From Acidobacteriota bacterium (GTDB lineage: Bacteria; Acidobacteriota; Terriglobia; Terriglobales; Acidobacteriaceae), in the NCBI GenBank assembly GCA_021780075.1, contig JAJXZL010000023.1:47289-111288 (forward strand): 64,000 nucleotides of DNA. The letters are read 5' to 3'. Shown in pieces: positions 43,042 to 52,820 of this stretch. Under the pieces are notes generated by a model. The model ran no database searches. It was not told where the DNA came from and saw only the letters and a list, made by a program, of their open reading frames with translations. Each line of letters opens with the position of its first letter. Within the stretch, counting starts at the first letter, position 1. Both the position numbers and the translations under genes were made by a program.

Positions 43042-44913
43042 TTGTTGCTTGTACGCGGTTTGTATTCCGGTGTCCTGTTGACGGCGATGTTGATTCCGGG
43101 CGCCTGCTTTTCACAATCCATGCCCGAGCAGCCGACGCCGCAGCAGGGCATGGCGACGGGCGCTGCGCAGAAGGCCAACTTTGACGATCAGCATCGCCCG
43201 ATCACCGCGGGCGGGTATGTGAAAAGTGGGCCGATAGTTTTTGAAAATGTAGCCGTCAAGGCGGGGTTGACGCGCTGGCGCAATCAGACGGGCACTGCGC
43301 AGAAGCGGCTGATCATCGAGGCCAAGGGGTCTGGCGTTTGCCTGCTTGATTATGACCGTGACGGCTGGCTGGACATTTACCTGGTGAACGGCTCGACGAT
43401 GGATGCGCTGACGGGAAAAGCGGCGTCACCTCATGCGGCGCTGTTTCGCAACAACCATGACGGCACGTTTACCGACGTGACGCAGAAGGCCGGCGTGGGC
43501 AATGACCGCTGGGGACTGGGCTGCGCGGTGGGCGACTATGACAACGATGGCTGGCCCGACCTATACGTGACCAATCTCGGGAAGAATCGCCTGTACCACA
43601 ACAATCACAACGGCACCTTTACGGATACTGCGGAGAAGGCGGGCGTGGCGCTGGATGAAAGCTCGGGGAGCGTGGTTGTTGATCATACCGGGGCGACATT
43701 CGGCGACTTTGATGGCGATGGGCGGCTGGACCTGTTTGTGGCTGGATACATCCGTTACGACTTCAAGAACCCGCCGCTCGCGGGCACGAAAGGGGTGAAT
43801 TTCTCTTTGTGCCAGTATCGCGGACTGAACGTGATGTGTGGCCCGCGCGGCTTGCAGGGCGCTGGAGATCACCTGTTCCACAACAACGGAGACGGCACGT
43901 TCAGCGATGTGAGCAAGAAGGCGGGCGTGAGCGATCCGAATGGTTTCTACGGTCTTGGCGTGCTGTTTGTGGACGTGAATGGCGACGGCAAGCCCGATCT
44001 TGCGGTAGCGAATGACTCGACGCCGAATTATCTCTACATCAACAAGGGAGATGGTACGTTCAGCGATCAGAGTTACATGAGCGGGTATGCGCTGAACGAA
44101 GAAGGCCGCGAGGTTTCCAATATGGGGATTGCGGCGGGAGACTACGAGAACAACGGTCACATGGACCTGGTGAACACGGTTTTCTCAGACGATACGAACG
44201 TGGTCTTCCACAACGATGGCACCGGGAACTTTGAGGACGAAAGCATCCGCACGGGCCTGGGGCCGCCAACGGTGCCTTTTGTGGGCTTTGGCGATGGCTT
44301 TCTGGATTATGACAATGACGGCTGGAAGGATCTGCTGGTTGTGAACGGCCATGTCTATCCGCAGGCGGACGAGCACCCTGACTGGGGAATGAGCTACGCG
44401 CAACGGCCTCTGCTTTTTCACAACGAAGGGAACGGCCACTTTACGGTGGTTCCCGCGGTGGAAGGAACCGGGTTGGCCACAGTGAGCGTGGGACGCGGAG
44501 CTGCGTTTGGAGATTTGTTCAATGACGGAAAGATCGATGTGGTCATCAATAATCTTGATGGCTCGCCGGTGCTTCTTCGCAATGTGAACGCCGACCACAA
44601 CCACTGGGTAGAACTGCAACTTGTAGGCGGCGCAAAAAGTCCGCGCGATGCCGTGGGGGCGACGGTGTATCTGACCGCGGGCGGTATTCGCCAGCGCGGC
44701 GACGTGCTGAGCGGCGGCAGCTATCTCTCCTCAAACGACATGCGCGTGCATTTCGGACTGGGGCAGGCGGCACGAATCGATTCCGTGGAGATTCACTGGC
44801 CCTCGGGCGCGCAGGAGACGCTGAAGCTGCATGTAGTTGATAGGATTTACACGATCACAGAGGGGAAGGGAATTACGGGGATGATGAAGCCAGCGCCCGC
44901 AACCCTGCGATAG
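43042..44913 (+). CDS. CRTAC1-family secreted protein 1 (FG-GAP/VCBS repeats, ASPIC/UnbV)
   Basis: 623 residues. A signal peptide (LLLLVRGLYSGVLLTAMLIPGACFSQ) begins at a TTG start (43042) that has GTGGAGGG seven bases upstream; the second paralogue has the same leader. The body is a beta-propeller of repeated calcium-binding motifs D-x-D-x-D-G-x-x-D (DYDRDGWLDIY, DYDNDGWPDLY, DFDGDGRLDLF, DVNGDGKPDLA) and the C-terminus is an ASPIC/UnbV domain (NHWVELQLVGG...GAKSPRDAVGA...VHFGLGQ). Propellers of this sort bind ligands or proteins outside the cell. It is the first of three tandem paralogues preceding a TonB-dependent receptor. No enzymatic residues seen. Confidence 0.85.
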   Translation: MLLVRGLYSGVLLTAMLIPGACFSQSMPEQPTPQQGMATGAAQKANFDDQHRPITAGGYVKSGPIVFENVAVKAGLTRWRNQTGTAQKRLIIEAKGSGVCLLDYDRDGWLDIYLVNGSTMDALTGKAASPHAALFRNNHDGTFTDVTQKAGVGNDRWGLGCAVGDYDNDGWPDLYVTNLGKNRLYHNNHNGTFTDTAEKAGVALDESSGSVVVDHTGATFGDFDGDGRLDLFVAGYIRYDFKNPPLAGTKGVNFSLCQYRGLNVMCGPRGLQGAGDHLFHNNGDGTFSDVSKKAGVSDPNGFYGLGVLFVDVNGDGKPDLAVANDSTPNYLYINKGDGTFSDQSYMSGYALNEEGREVSNMGIAAGDYENNGHMDLVNTVFSDDTNVVFHNDGTGNFEDESIRTGLGPPTVPFVGFGDGFLDYDNDGWKDLLVVNGHVYPQADEHPDWGMSYAQRPLLFHNEGNGHFTVVPAVEGTGLATVSVGRGAAFGDLFNDGKIDVVINNLDGSPVLLRNVNADHNHWVELQLVGGAKSPRDAVGATVYLTAGGIRQRGDVLSGGSYLSSNDMRVHFGLGQAARIDSVEIHWPSGAQETLKLHVVDRIYTITEGKGITGMMKPAPATLR

Positions 44914-44936
44914 ACTCGAACGGTGGAGGAGTACTG

Positions 44937-46841
44937 TTGTTGCAGTTCGTTCGATTGATTGGTTTCCTGCTGATTCCCACAATGCTCGCATGGGTTGCTC
45001 CTGTCCGGTTGCTGCCGGCGCAGGAGGCACCCAGGCGTGTGTCCAGCATGGGCAGCGGCTCGGGGTTTGGCGAGAAGCCGATCTATGACGCGCAGAAGCG
45101 GCCGATTACGGCGGGCGGCTTTGTGGATTCAGGGCCGGTGGTTTTTCAGGATGTGACGAAGGCTGCGGGACTCTCCGGCTGGAGCCACACGATGGGCGCG
45201 GCCGATAAGAGACTGATTATCGACACGAATGGATCGGGCGTTGGCCTGATCGACTACGACAACGACGGCTGGCTGGATATCTACCTGGTGAACGGTTCCA
45301 CGTTCAGCGCCATGGACGGGAAAACGACGCCGCCGCATGCCGCTCTGTTCCACAACAACCATGATGGTACGTTTACCGACGTGGCGGCGAAGGCGGGCGT
45401 GACGAACGACCGCTGGGGATTTGGCGTGGCCATTGCCGACTACGACAATGACGGCTGGCCGGACATTCTTGTGACGAACTACGGCAAGAATCGCCTGTAC
45501 CACAACAACCATGACGGTACGTTTACCGATGTAGCGGAGAAGGCGGGGATCACGCTGGGCAACTGGTCAGCGGGCGCAACGTGGGGCGACTACGACGGGG
45601 ACGGGCTGCTGGATGTGTTCATTTCAGGCTATGTCCACTTTGACCGCAATAATCTGCCGTATGAGAAGACCAAGGCGACGGGCTACTCCTATTGCGAGTT
45701 TCGCGGGGAGCCGGTGATGTGTGGTCCGCGCAACCTTGAGGGCGAGCCAGACCACCTGTTTCACAACAACGGGGACGGGACATTCACGGACGTGAGTGAG
45801 CACGCGGGGGTGTCCGATACGACGAATCGCTATTACGGACTGACGCCTTTGTTTGTGGACATCAACGGCGACGGCAAGCCTGATCTGATTGTGGCCAACG
45901 ACTCCACGCTGAGCTACCTCTACTTGAATCGCGGCGACGGCACATTTGAAGATGCGAGCTTTTCGTCGGGATTTGGGCTGAACGAGGATGGGCGCGAAGT
46001 GGCCGCGATGGGGATAGCCGTGGGCGACTACATGAACAACGGCCTGCTCGATTTTGCCATCAGCGATTTTTCAAGCGAGGCGAAGCTGCTGTTTCACAAT
46101 GAAGGCGAAGCCAGCTTTACCGACGTGGAGATGTTCTCCGGCATCGGCAAAGTGTCGATTCCGTTTCTTTCCTGGGGAACGGGCTTTCTGGACTACGACA
46201 ATGACGGCTGGCTGGACCTGATGTTTGTAAATGGCCACATCTATCCGGCGGCGGACCGGCTGGATTGGGGAACGTCGTATGCGCAGCGACCTCTTCTGTT
46301 TCGCAATTTGCGCAATGGCAAGTTTGAGGCGGTTCCCGCAGTGAGCGGCACAGGCCTGGCAGTGGTTACGTCGGGTCGCGGAGCCGCATTCGGCGACATC
46401 TTCAACGACGGCAAGATCGATGTGATCATCAACCCTGTCGATGGGCCGCCGGTGCTGTTGCGGAATGTGAACGCGGACCACCACCACTGGGTGGAGTTGA
46501 AGCTTGTGGGCGGACCCAAGAGTCCTCGCGACGCCGTGGGGGCAACGGTCTTTCTGACGGCCAACGGCATGCGCCAGCGCCAGGATGTGCTGAGCGGTGG
46601 AAGCTACGTTTCGACGAATGATCCCCGGCTCCATTTCGGCCTGGGCGATGCGACGGAAGCGGGCACTGCGGAGATTCACTGGCCATCAGGCGCCAAAGAG
46701 GTGATACAACTGCCGGCGGTCGATCGGATTTTTACCATCACCGAGGGCGTGGGGATTACGGGTGCGATGTGCGGCGCGCAAGCGTGCCCGGTGGCCGCAT
46801 TGGCTTCAACCAATTCCAAATCTCAAAGGAGCAAGCAATGA
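44937..46841 (+). CDS. CRTAC1-family secreted protein 2
   Basis: 634 residues, TTG start with GGAGGA five to six bases upstream, and the same leader as paralogue 1. The signal peptide is FVRLIGFLLIPTMLAWVAPVRLLPAQ. It has the same repeat propeller (DYDNDGWLDIY, DYDGDGLLDVF, DINGDGKPDLI) and ASPIC/UnbV domain ending VHFGLGD-like RLHFGLGDATEAG. It begins 23 bases after paralogue 1 and overlaps the start of paralogue 3 by ATGA, so the three genes form one operon. Sequence similarity to paralogue 1 is extensive and colinear, indicating tandem duplication. Confidence 0.85.
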   Translation: MLQFVRLIGFLLIPTMLAWVAPVRLLPAQEAPRRVSSMGSGSGFGEKPIYDAQKRPITAGGFVDSGPVVFQDVTKAAGLSGWSHTMGAADKRLIIDTNGSGVGLIDYDNDGWLDIYLVNGSTFSAMDGKTTPPHAALFHNNHDGTFTDVAAKAGVTNDRWGFGVAIADYDNDGWPDILVTNYGKNRLYHNNHDGTFTDVAEKAGITLGNWSAGATWGDYDGDGLLDVFISGYVHFDRNNLPYEKTKATGYSYCEFRGEPVMCGPRNLEGEPDHLFHNNGDGTFTDVSEHAGVSDTTNRYYGLTPLFVDINGDGKPDLIVANDSTLSYLYLNRGDGTFEDASFSSGFGLNEDGREVAAMGIAVGDYMNNGLLDFAISDFSSEAKLLFHNEGEASFTDVEMFSGIGKVSIPFLSWGTGFLDYDNDGWLDLMFVNGHIYPAADRLDWGTSYAQRPLLFRNLRNGKFEAVPAVSGTGLAVVTSGRGAAFGDIFNDGKIDVIINPVDGPPVLLRNVNADHHHWVELKLVGGPKSPRDAVGATVFLTANGMRQRQDVLSGGSYVSTNDPRLHFGLGDATEAGTAEIHWPSGAKEVIQLPAVDRIFTITEGVGITGAMCGAQACPVAALASTNSKSQRSKQ

Positions 46842-48616
46842 AGCGGGTGCGGGGAGGTTCTTCAGTTCTGGTGTTTACTGCACTCTGCTTCAGCTTTTTC
46901 TTTGGTGCGCATGCGGCGGCACAGTCCTCGGGAGCCGGCGCGCAGCCATCCACGGCGGCGGCGTCATCCGACGAGGTTCCGGCGCGCTTTGTGGACGTTA
47001 CAGACAAGGTGGGCGTGAAGTTTCAGCACCAGGCGCTGCACACGACGCGCAAATATCTGCTTGAGACGATGGGCTCTGGCGTGGCGCTGTTTGACTGCGA
47101 CAACGATGGGCGGCTGGATATTTTTCTTGTCAACGGGGCGCGCTATTCCGATCCCACGCCAAAGGGCACGATTCCGCAGAAGACCGGGCCGGAATATTGG
47201 AATCGCATGTTTCACCAGAAGCCGGACGGAACCTTTGAGGACGTTACCGAGAAAGCTGGACTTGCGGGCGTCGGCTATGGAATGGGCGTTGCCGTTGCCG
47301 ACTACGACAATGACGGCTACGAGGATATTTACGTCACCGGCTACGGCGGCAACCGGCTGTATCACAACAACGGCAACTGCACGTTTACCGATGTGACGGA
47401 GAAGGCGGGAGTGGGCGGCGGCGGCTGGTCCAGCTCTGCCACGTGGGTCGACCTGGACAACGACGGATTGCTGGATCTGGTAGTGGACCGCTACGTGACG
47501 TGGGATTGGGAAGATGTGTGGTGCGGCGAACATCGCGAGGGGTACCGCGGCATTTGCCACCCGGATGTGTTTCAGCCGATTACGATGCTGGTGTATCACA
47601 ATGACGGCAATGGGCATTTCACCGAGGTGGGACATAAGCTGGGGCTGGACAAGCCTGCCAAGGCCCTGGGAATCGCCATCGGGGACTATGACCGCGACGG
47701 GCGGATCGATCTTTTTGTGGCCAACGACTCAATGCCGGAGTTTCTCTTTCACCAGAAGCCTGATGGGACCTTTGAGGAAGTCGGCCTGGAGTCTGGTGTT
47801 GCAGTGAACTCTGAGGGCCAGACGTACGCGGGCATGGGCATCGACTTTGCGGACTATGACAACGACGGCTGGCCGGACCTGGTGGTGACGGATCTGGCGA
47901 GACAGATTTATGCGCTTTACCACAACAATCACGATGGCACGTTTGACTACACCTCGCTTACGACCGGCCTGACCAATACATCGCAGCTTCACTCGGGCTG
48001 GAGCCTGCGGTTCATGGATTACGACAACGATGGCTGGAAGGATCTGCTTGTTGCGCAGGGGCACGACATGGATAACATTCAGGTTGTATCCCCGATGCTT
48101 CGCTACCGCGAGCCGATGCTTTTGCTGCGCAATACGGGTAAGAAATTTGTCGACGTCTCGTCGATTTCAGGCGACATCTTTCACGACGCGTGGGTGGGCC
48201 GCGGCATGGCTATCGGGGACATCAACAACGATGGCCGCATTGACGCCGTGGTGAGCACAAATGGCGGCGCGGCGCACGTTCTGCTGAATGAGACGGCCAG
48301 CGCAAACCACTGGATTACGCTTCACCTTACCGGACACAAGAGCAATCGCGACGGCATTGGGGCCGTTGTCAAGCTGACCACAGCCCAGGGTTCGCAGTGG
48401 GTTACGGCGACGACGTCGAGCGGCTATCTCTCTGCGAGCGATCCTCGGGTGCATTTTGGGCTGGGCAGCAGTCCCGAGGCTCAGGCTATCGAGATCGACT
48501 GGCCGAGCGGAATTGTCCAGAAACTCACCGGGGTCAAGGGCGACCGGCAGATCCAGGTGGATGAGCCGGCGGCCTCAGATCCTCCGTCATCTGCCGGCAA
48601 AGGGCAAAAGCCGTGA
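46838..48616 (+). CDS. CRTAC1-family secreted protein 3
   Basis: 592 residues. ATG 46838 overlaps the previous stop (ATGA) and has AAAGGAG upstream; the signal peptide is RGGSSVLVFTALCFSFFFGAHAAAQ. It has the same calcium-type repeats (DCDNDGRLDIF, DYDNDGYEDIY, DLDNDGLLDLV) and a C-terminal ASPIC/UnbV region (NHWITLHLTGHKSNRDGIGAVVKL). It is more diverged than the first two. The C-terminal 20 residues are a short Pro/Ser-rich tail. Followed by 408 bases containing the TonB receptor promoter. Confidence 0.85.
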   Translation: MKRVRGGSSVLVFTALCFSFFFGAHAAAQSSGAGAQPSTAAASSDEVPARFVDVTDKVGVKFQHQALHTTRKYLLETMGSGVALFDCDNDGRLDIFLVNGARYSDPTPKGTIPQKTGPEYWNRMFHQKPDGTFEDVTEKAGLAGVGYGMGVAVADYDNDGYEDIYVTGYGGNRLYHNNGNCTFTDVTEKAGVGGGGWSSSATWVDLDNDGLLDLVVDRYVTWDWEDVWCGEHREGYRGICHPDVFQPITMLVYHNDGNGHFTEVGHKLGLDKPAKALGIAIGDYDRDGRIDLFVANDSMPEFLFHQKPDGTFEEVGLESGVAVNSEGQTYAGMGIDFADYDNDGWPDLVVTDLARQIYALYHNNHDGTFDYTSLTTGLTNTSQLHSGWSLRFMDYDNDGWKDLLVAQGHDMDNIQVVSPMLRYREPMLLLRNTGKKFVDVSSISGDIFHDAWVGRGMAIGDINNDGRIDAVVSTNGGAAHVLLNETASANHWITLHLTGHKSNRDGIGAVVKLTTAQGSQWVTATTSSGYLSASDPRVHFGLGSSPEAQAIEIDWPSGIVQKLTGVKGDRQIQVDEPAASDPPSSAGKGQKP

Positions 48617-49024
48617 AACGCCTGCCGTTTTGACCCGTCTGCCGGGGCAGGAAGGGCTTGAACCGGGGATCAAAGGCGGGGGTATCGTTTTACACAAGGC
48701 GTTCCAGAGCTATTTTTTCTAAAGAAATCTATCTCTTTTGCTTTTCTGCGATTAACATCAGGCAGGCGTTGGCTGGTGGGCGGCAGAATGTGTTTTAGCG
48801 AAAGCAGGCGGTAGTCCTGGAAGCGCCATTCGCCCCGCTCAAAAATGTTCTTGACAGCGCGCTTCGCGGTCAGTATATTTGGCCGCTATGGAATCGATAC
48901 CACTTTGTTTGGTAACGATTCCAAAGGACAAGAAAGAGCTGGCCAGCATCGATCCCTTTGCCGATGCCTGCGACCACGGCTTGGAAGAACCTTGCAACAA
49001 GATGAACAACCGGAAGGAGACCAA
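48617..49024. promoter_or_regulatory. TonB receptor control region
   Basis: Contains a near-consensus promoter TTGACA (48851-48856), 17 bases, TATATT (48874-48879). Immediately downstream are two operator copies, TGGAATCGATACCA (48889-48902) and TGGTAACGATTCCA (48910-48923), so a bound repressor would sit at the transcription start. A poor partial match GGGTATCGTTTTAC lies at 48680-48693. The rest, 48617-48845, shows no gene. Confidence 0.8.
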
Positions 49025-52000
49025 GTGATACCAATCCTTAGACTGCAGGAGAACCGCAGGCGGCAACTATCAATCCGAATCCCACGGATTGTTGGCGCCC
49101 TGGGCATCGCGATCGCATGCCTGGTTCTGCTTGTGCCTCGCGCCACGCTCGCGCAGGCCACAGCCGGCGTTACAGGTACTATCACCGACACCAGCGGTGC
49201 CGTGATAGCGTCTGCGCATGTAACCATCACGAACCAAGACACATCAATTCAGAACAAGACGATTACCTCCAGCGCAGGAACCTACTCGATCAAGGGACTT
49301 CTTCCCGGACGGTACACGGTCTCGATTGATGCCTCCGGATTCAAGAAGGCGATACAGAAGGACGTCCGGATTGAAGTCAGTACGGCGGCAACCATTGACT
49401 TCACGCTTCAGCCGGGCACAACGAGTGAGACCGTTTCGGTAGTAGCCGACCAGATTGCGCTGAATACCACGCAACCTGAACTCGGCAGCACGATCGAGCC
49501 GGTTGTGGTTCAGGCCCTGCCGAACGAGGTTGCGGGCCGCGGCCGTCAGATTGACCAGATGCAGTTCCTTGCACCTGGAACAACCGGCAACACCTTCTCC
49601 CACCGCGTGAGCGGCGGCGTGGACTTTGAGCAGGAAATCGTCTACAACGGCATTCCCACGCCACAGCCCGAGACGGAAGGGTACACGACCAATTTCAACC
49701 CGCCATTCGAGCTGGTTCAAGAGTACCGCGTTGAGCGCTCCACCTTCTCTGCTCAGTACGGACTGGGCCAGGGCGCGCTGACTTATCAGATGCGGTCAGG
49801 CACGAACAGGTACCACGGAGATCTATTTGAGATCAACCGTAACAGCATGTTCGACTCCGTAGGCTTCTTTAACGGCCCGGCATGGGGTGGATCGAACTCG
49901 CCGCCTCCGGACCACGAGAACAACTATGGCTTCAGCGTAGGCGGCCCGATCCGGATTCCGCATCTCTACGACGGCCGCAACAAGACCTTCGGCTACTACA
50001 GCCAGGAATGGTACAAGCAGAACAACGAGAATACGGGCGTATCGACTGTGCCGACGGCTCAGGAAAAGACCGGCGACTTCAGCGACTTTGTGGATGGCAG
50101 CACCGGCCAGCTGATTCCGATTTACGATCCGCTGACAGGTCAGCAGTTCCAATGCAACGGCGTCCTGAACGTGATCTGCCCGGGACGCATCAGTCCGACG
50201 TCAGCGCTGCTCATTCCGTCTATTCCAAATCCTGATCGTCCGGGAAGCGGCATCGGCGGTCTGGACAGCAACAAGAGCTTCGCGCCGTTTATCAATCCGC
50301 ACATTCAGCACGTGTGGGGCTTTACGGTCGACCACAACATCACGGCCACGCAGAGCATCCACTACAGCCAGTGGCGCAACAGCTTCAGCAACTACAGCTT
50401 TGACTACAGCCCGCTGGTTATTGCTCCCAACCCGCTGAACAGCATGAAGTATGAGCCTGCTTTGGGCAGCGTCTTCCTGTTGAACTACAGCAACGCCATC
50501 TCGTCGCACCTGGTGATGACGGCAGGCGCCGGATGGGTTGGTGAAATCAACAACCAGTACAACCAGACCAAGTACAACTTCCCGGCTGTTTCTGGCGGCA
50601 CGATCCCGACGAATATCACCTTCGACGGCAACCACGCTGGCACAAGCTGGGGTACGAGCGGCGCATGGCTGCAGTCGATCAACCGCAAATTGGGAATTGC
50701 GCTGGTCAACAACTGGCTCTGGACGAAGGGGCGGAACACCTTCAATATCGGAGGCGAATACCGTCGCTCGTATCAGGATGACAACGAAGAACAGACAGAG
50801 GGCGGGCACTTCGCCTTCAGCCAGCGCACGACGTCTGTCCCGAATATCAACGATCCGAATTTCGGATACGACGGCAGTTCATTTGCCAGCTTCCTGCTCG
50901 GTATTCCGGATCAGGCAAATCGCAGCAATTCGCAGGAACTTCGCCTGCGCAACCGTGCGATTTCGCCGTACATTCAGGACGACATCAAGCTGTCTCCGCG
51001 GCTCACGATCAACCTTGGTCTGCGGTGGGACATCATGGTTCCGTTTACTGAAAACAACAACCTGATTGTCTTCTTCGATCCGAATGCCAAGAGCCCGGCG
51101 TTTGACAATATCCCTGGCGGTGCAACGAAGTTCGGCGATTGCACCGGTTGCGCAGGCTACAATCGCGCAAACATTGTCTGGGGACACTTTGGGCCGCGCT
51201 TCGGCTTTGCCTACGAGCTGAACAGCAAGACAGTTCTGCAAGGCGGAGCGGATATCGCGTTCCTTGATGGCGGCGCCTATGAGTACGGCACAAACAAAGT
51301 CGCCGTGAATTACAGCAATCTGCTGGTCGGTGCGTTTACGCGTAACAGCACCGGTGGATTTAACTCCGCCTATGGCAGTTGGGACACGAACGTCATGCCC
51401 AACCCAACGGCAACGCCGTTCTCATCCGGTCTTGGCGCTGGACTTCAGATCAACGCCTTTAACCGGAACGACGGTTATGCCCCCTACAGCCAGCAGTGGA
51501 ACCTCAATTTGCAGCGCGAACTGCCGTACAGCATGTTTGTGACCGCTGCATGGGTAGGCAATCGCATTATTCACCTGCCCAGCCAGTTGAATCGCATCAA
51601 CCAGATGAATCCGCAGTACGATGCACAATACGGATCGCAGCTGGCGGATACGTTCGCGCCCGGCCAGACGCAGGTGGATGGAGTCAATTTGCCGTACACG
51701 AACTTCGTGAACGACTTTGGCGGATCGGCCACTGTTGCGCAGGCACTTACGCCGTATCCACAGTACTCGTACATCTTCAACAACTTTGAAGGTTCCGGTA
51801 CCACGTACTACCAGAGCGCACAGATTGAAGTGGAAAAGCGCTTCACCAATGGACTGTCCTTCCTGGCGGGCTATACGCTTTCTCGCCTGATGGACAATAC
51901 CAGCAGCGGATTCTCGAGCTTTACCGCTGGTGGCATCAACAAGTACAACCAGAAGCCGGAGTGGGCGGTGTCTAACTCGGACGAGCCGCAAACTCTGAAG

Positions 52001-52561
52001 GTAAGCGGAACTTACGAACTGCCGATTGGACCCGGAAAGCGGTTCATGAACAATCACACAACCGGCAACATTCTCGGTGGCTGGCAGATGGGCTGGATTC
52101 TGGACTATGAGTCAGGAACAGCATTCGGCGTCTATGAAAATGGCTCGCCGTTCCCGAATGGCTTCAACCGTCCGGATCGGAACAACGCAGTTGCCGCAAG
52201 TACGGGTTCTTACGCTCGTGCAAAGGATTACTTCCTGGGCAAGACGGGCGTAGCGCAACTGTTCAATCCGAATGCCTTCACGCTTACACCGACGCAGTAT
52301 GTGATCGGCAATTCGCAAAGAAACTATGGAGGGCTGAGGGGTCCTGCTCTGGCCATGGAGAGCCTCAACATGAGAAAGCACTTCTACATGGGTGAGCGCT
52401 TCCAGGGGATTCTCCAGATTGACTACTTCAACGCCTTCAACCGAACGCAGTTCAACGGGCCAGATACCAATGCAAACGACGGTACATTTGGTCAGGTCAT
52501 CAACCAGGGTTCGAATATATCGAACCGCCAAGGGCAGGTCAGCTTCAGACTGGAGTTCTAG
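49025..52561 (+). CDS. Oar-like TonB-dependent outer-membrane receptor
   Basis: 1178 residues. A signal peptide ends ATLAQ, then a carboxypeptidase-regulatory-like beta-sandwich domain (ATAGVTGTITDTSGAVIASA...VVAD, about 40-135), a plug region (FLAPGTTGNTFSHRVSGGVDFEQE, then EYRVERSTFSAQYG-x-GQGALTYQ), and a long beta-barrel rich in aromatic strands, ending in the C-terminal Phe of outer-membrane proteins (VSFRLEF). This is the Oar/TonB receptor type common in Acidobacteriota. GTG 49025 has GAAGGAG at ideal spacing; an upstream frame opens at 48845 but overlaps the promoter. Controlled by two LacI-type operators. Inferred role: import of oligosaccharides released by the nearby enzymes. Confidence 0.9.
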   Translation: MIPILRLQENRRRQLSIRIPRIVGALGIAIACLVLLVPRATLAQATAGVTGTITDTSGAVIASAHVTITNQDTSIQNKTITSSAGTYSIKGLLPGRYTVSIDASGFKKAIQKDVRIEVSTAATIDFTLQPGTTSETVSVVADQIALNTTQPELGSTIEPVVVQALPNEVAGRGRQIDQMQFLAPGTTGNTFSHRVSGGVDFEQEIVYNGIPTPQPETEGYTTNFNPPFELVQEYRVERSTFSAQYGLGQGALTYQMRSGTNRYHGDLFEINRNSMFDSVGFFNGPAWGGSNSPPPDHENNYGFSVGGPIRIPHLYDGRNKTFGYYSQEWYKQNNENTGVSTVPTAQEKTGDFSDFVDGSTGQLIPIYDPLTGQQFQCNGVLNVICPGRISPTSALLIPSIPNPDRPGSGIGGLDSNKSFAPFINPHIQHVWGFTVDHNITATQSIHYSQWRNSFSNYSFDYSPLVIAPNPLNSMKYEPALGSVFLLNYSNAISSHLVMTAGAGWVGEINNQYNQTKYNFPAVSGGTIPTNITFDGNHAGTSWGTSGAWLQSINRKLGIALVNNWLWTKGRNTFNIGGEYRRSYQDDNEEQTEGGHFAFSQRTTSVPNINDPNFGYDGSSFASFLLGIPDQANRSNSQELRLRNRAISPYIQDDIKLSPRLTINLGLRWDIMVPFTENNNLIVFFDPNAKSPAFDNIPGGATKFGDCTGCAGYNRANIVWGHFGPRFGFAYELNSKTVLQGGADIAFLDGGAYEYGTNKVAVNYSNLLVGAFTRNSTGGFNSAYGSWDTNVMPNPTATPFSSGLGAGLQINAFNRNDGYAPYSQQWNLNLQRELPYSMFVTAAWVGNRIIHLPSQLNRINQMNPQYDAQYGSQLADTFAPGQTQVDGVNLPYTNFVNDFGGSATVAQALTPYPQYSYIFNNFEGSGTTYYQSAQIEVEKRFTNGLSFLAGYTLSRLMDNTSSGFSSFTAGGINKYNQKPEWAVSNSDEPQTLKVSGTYELPIGPGKRFMNNHTTGNILGGWQMGWILDYESGTAFGVYENGSPFPNGFNRPDRNNAVAASTGSYARAKDYFLGKTGVAQLFNPNAFTLTPTQYVIGNSQRNYGGLRGPALAMESLNMRKHFYMGERFQGILQIDYFNAFNRTQFNGPDTNANDGTFGQVINQGSNISNRQGQVSFRLEF

Positions 52562-52617
52562 TTTTGCTGACATGCGGTTGCAACGCATTTTGAACCGCTT
52601 GCACTTCTCCTAACAAG

Positions 52618-52650
52618 GCCGGACTGCTGACATGCAGTCCGGCTTTTTTT
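52618..52650 (+). terminator. Intrinsic terminator of the TonB receptor gene
   Basis: 10-bp perfect stem GCCGGACTGC/GCAGTCCGGC with a 6-base loop and a T7 tract. Confidence 0.93.
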
Positions 52651-52820
52651 CGTTGCCGTTAACATCCTTGGTTTTTCTGCTATCGATTTGCGCGGTATTG
52701 CAGAGCACAGAGATTGCGGATTTGAGATGCCGCTGTTGCGCTGATTCTGACGAATCTACAGGTTGTGCGCGGCCGCGCCAGAAGTGCCTGGCGACAGCAA
52801 ATCAACTATAATAACCAATC

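Noticed and set aside
48680..48693. Additional operator GGGTATCGTTTTAC upstream of the TonB receptor
   Set aside because: Four mismatches to the consensus and 160 bases from the promoter; kept only as a note.
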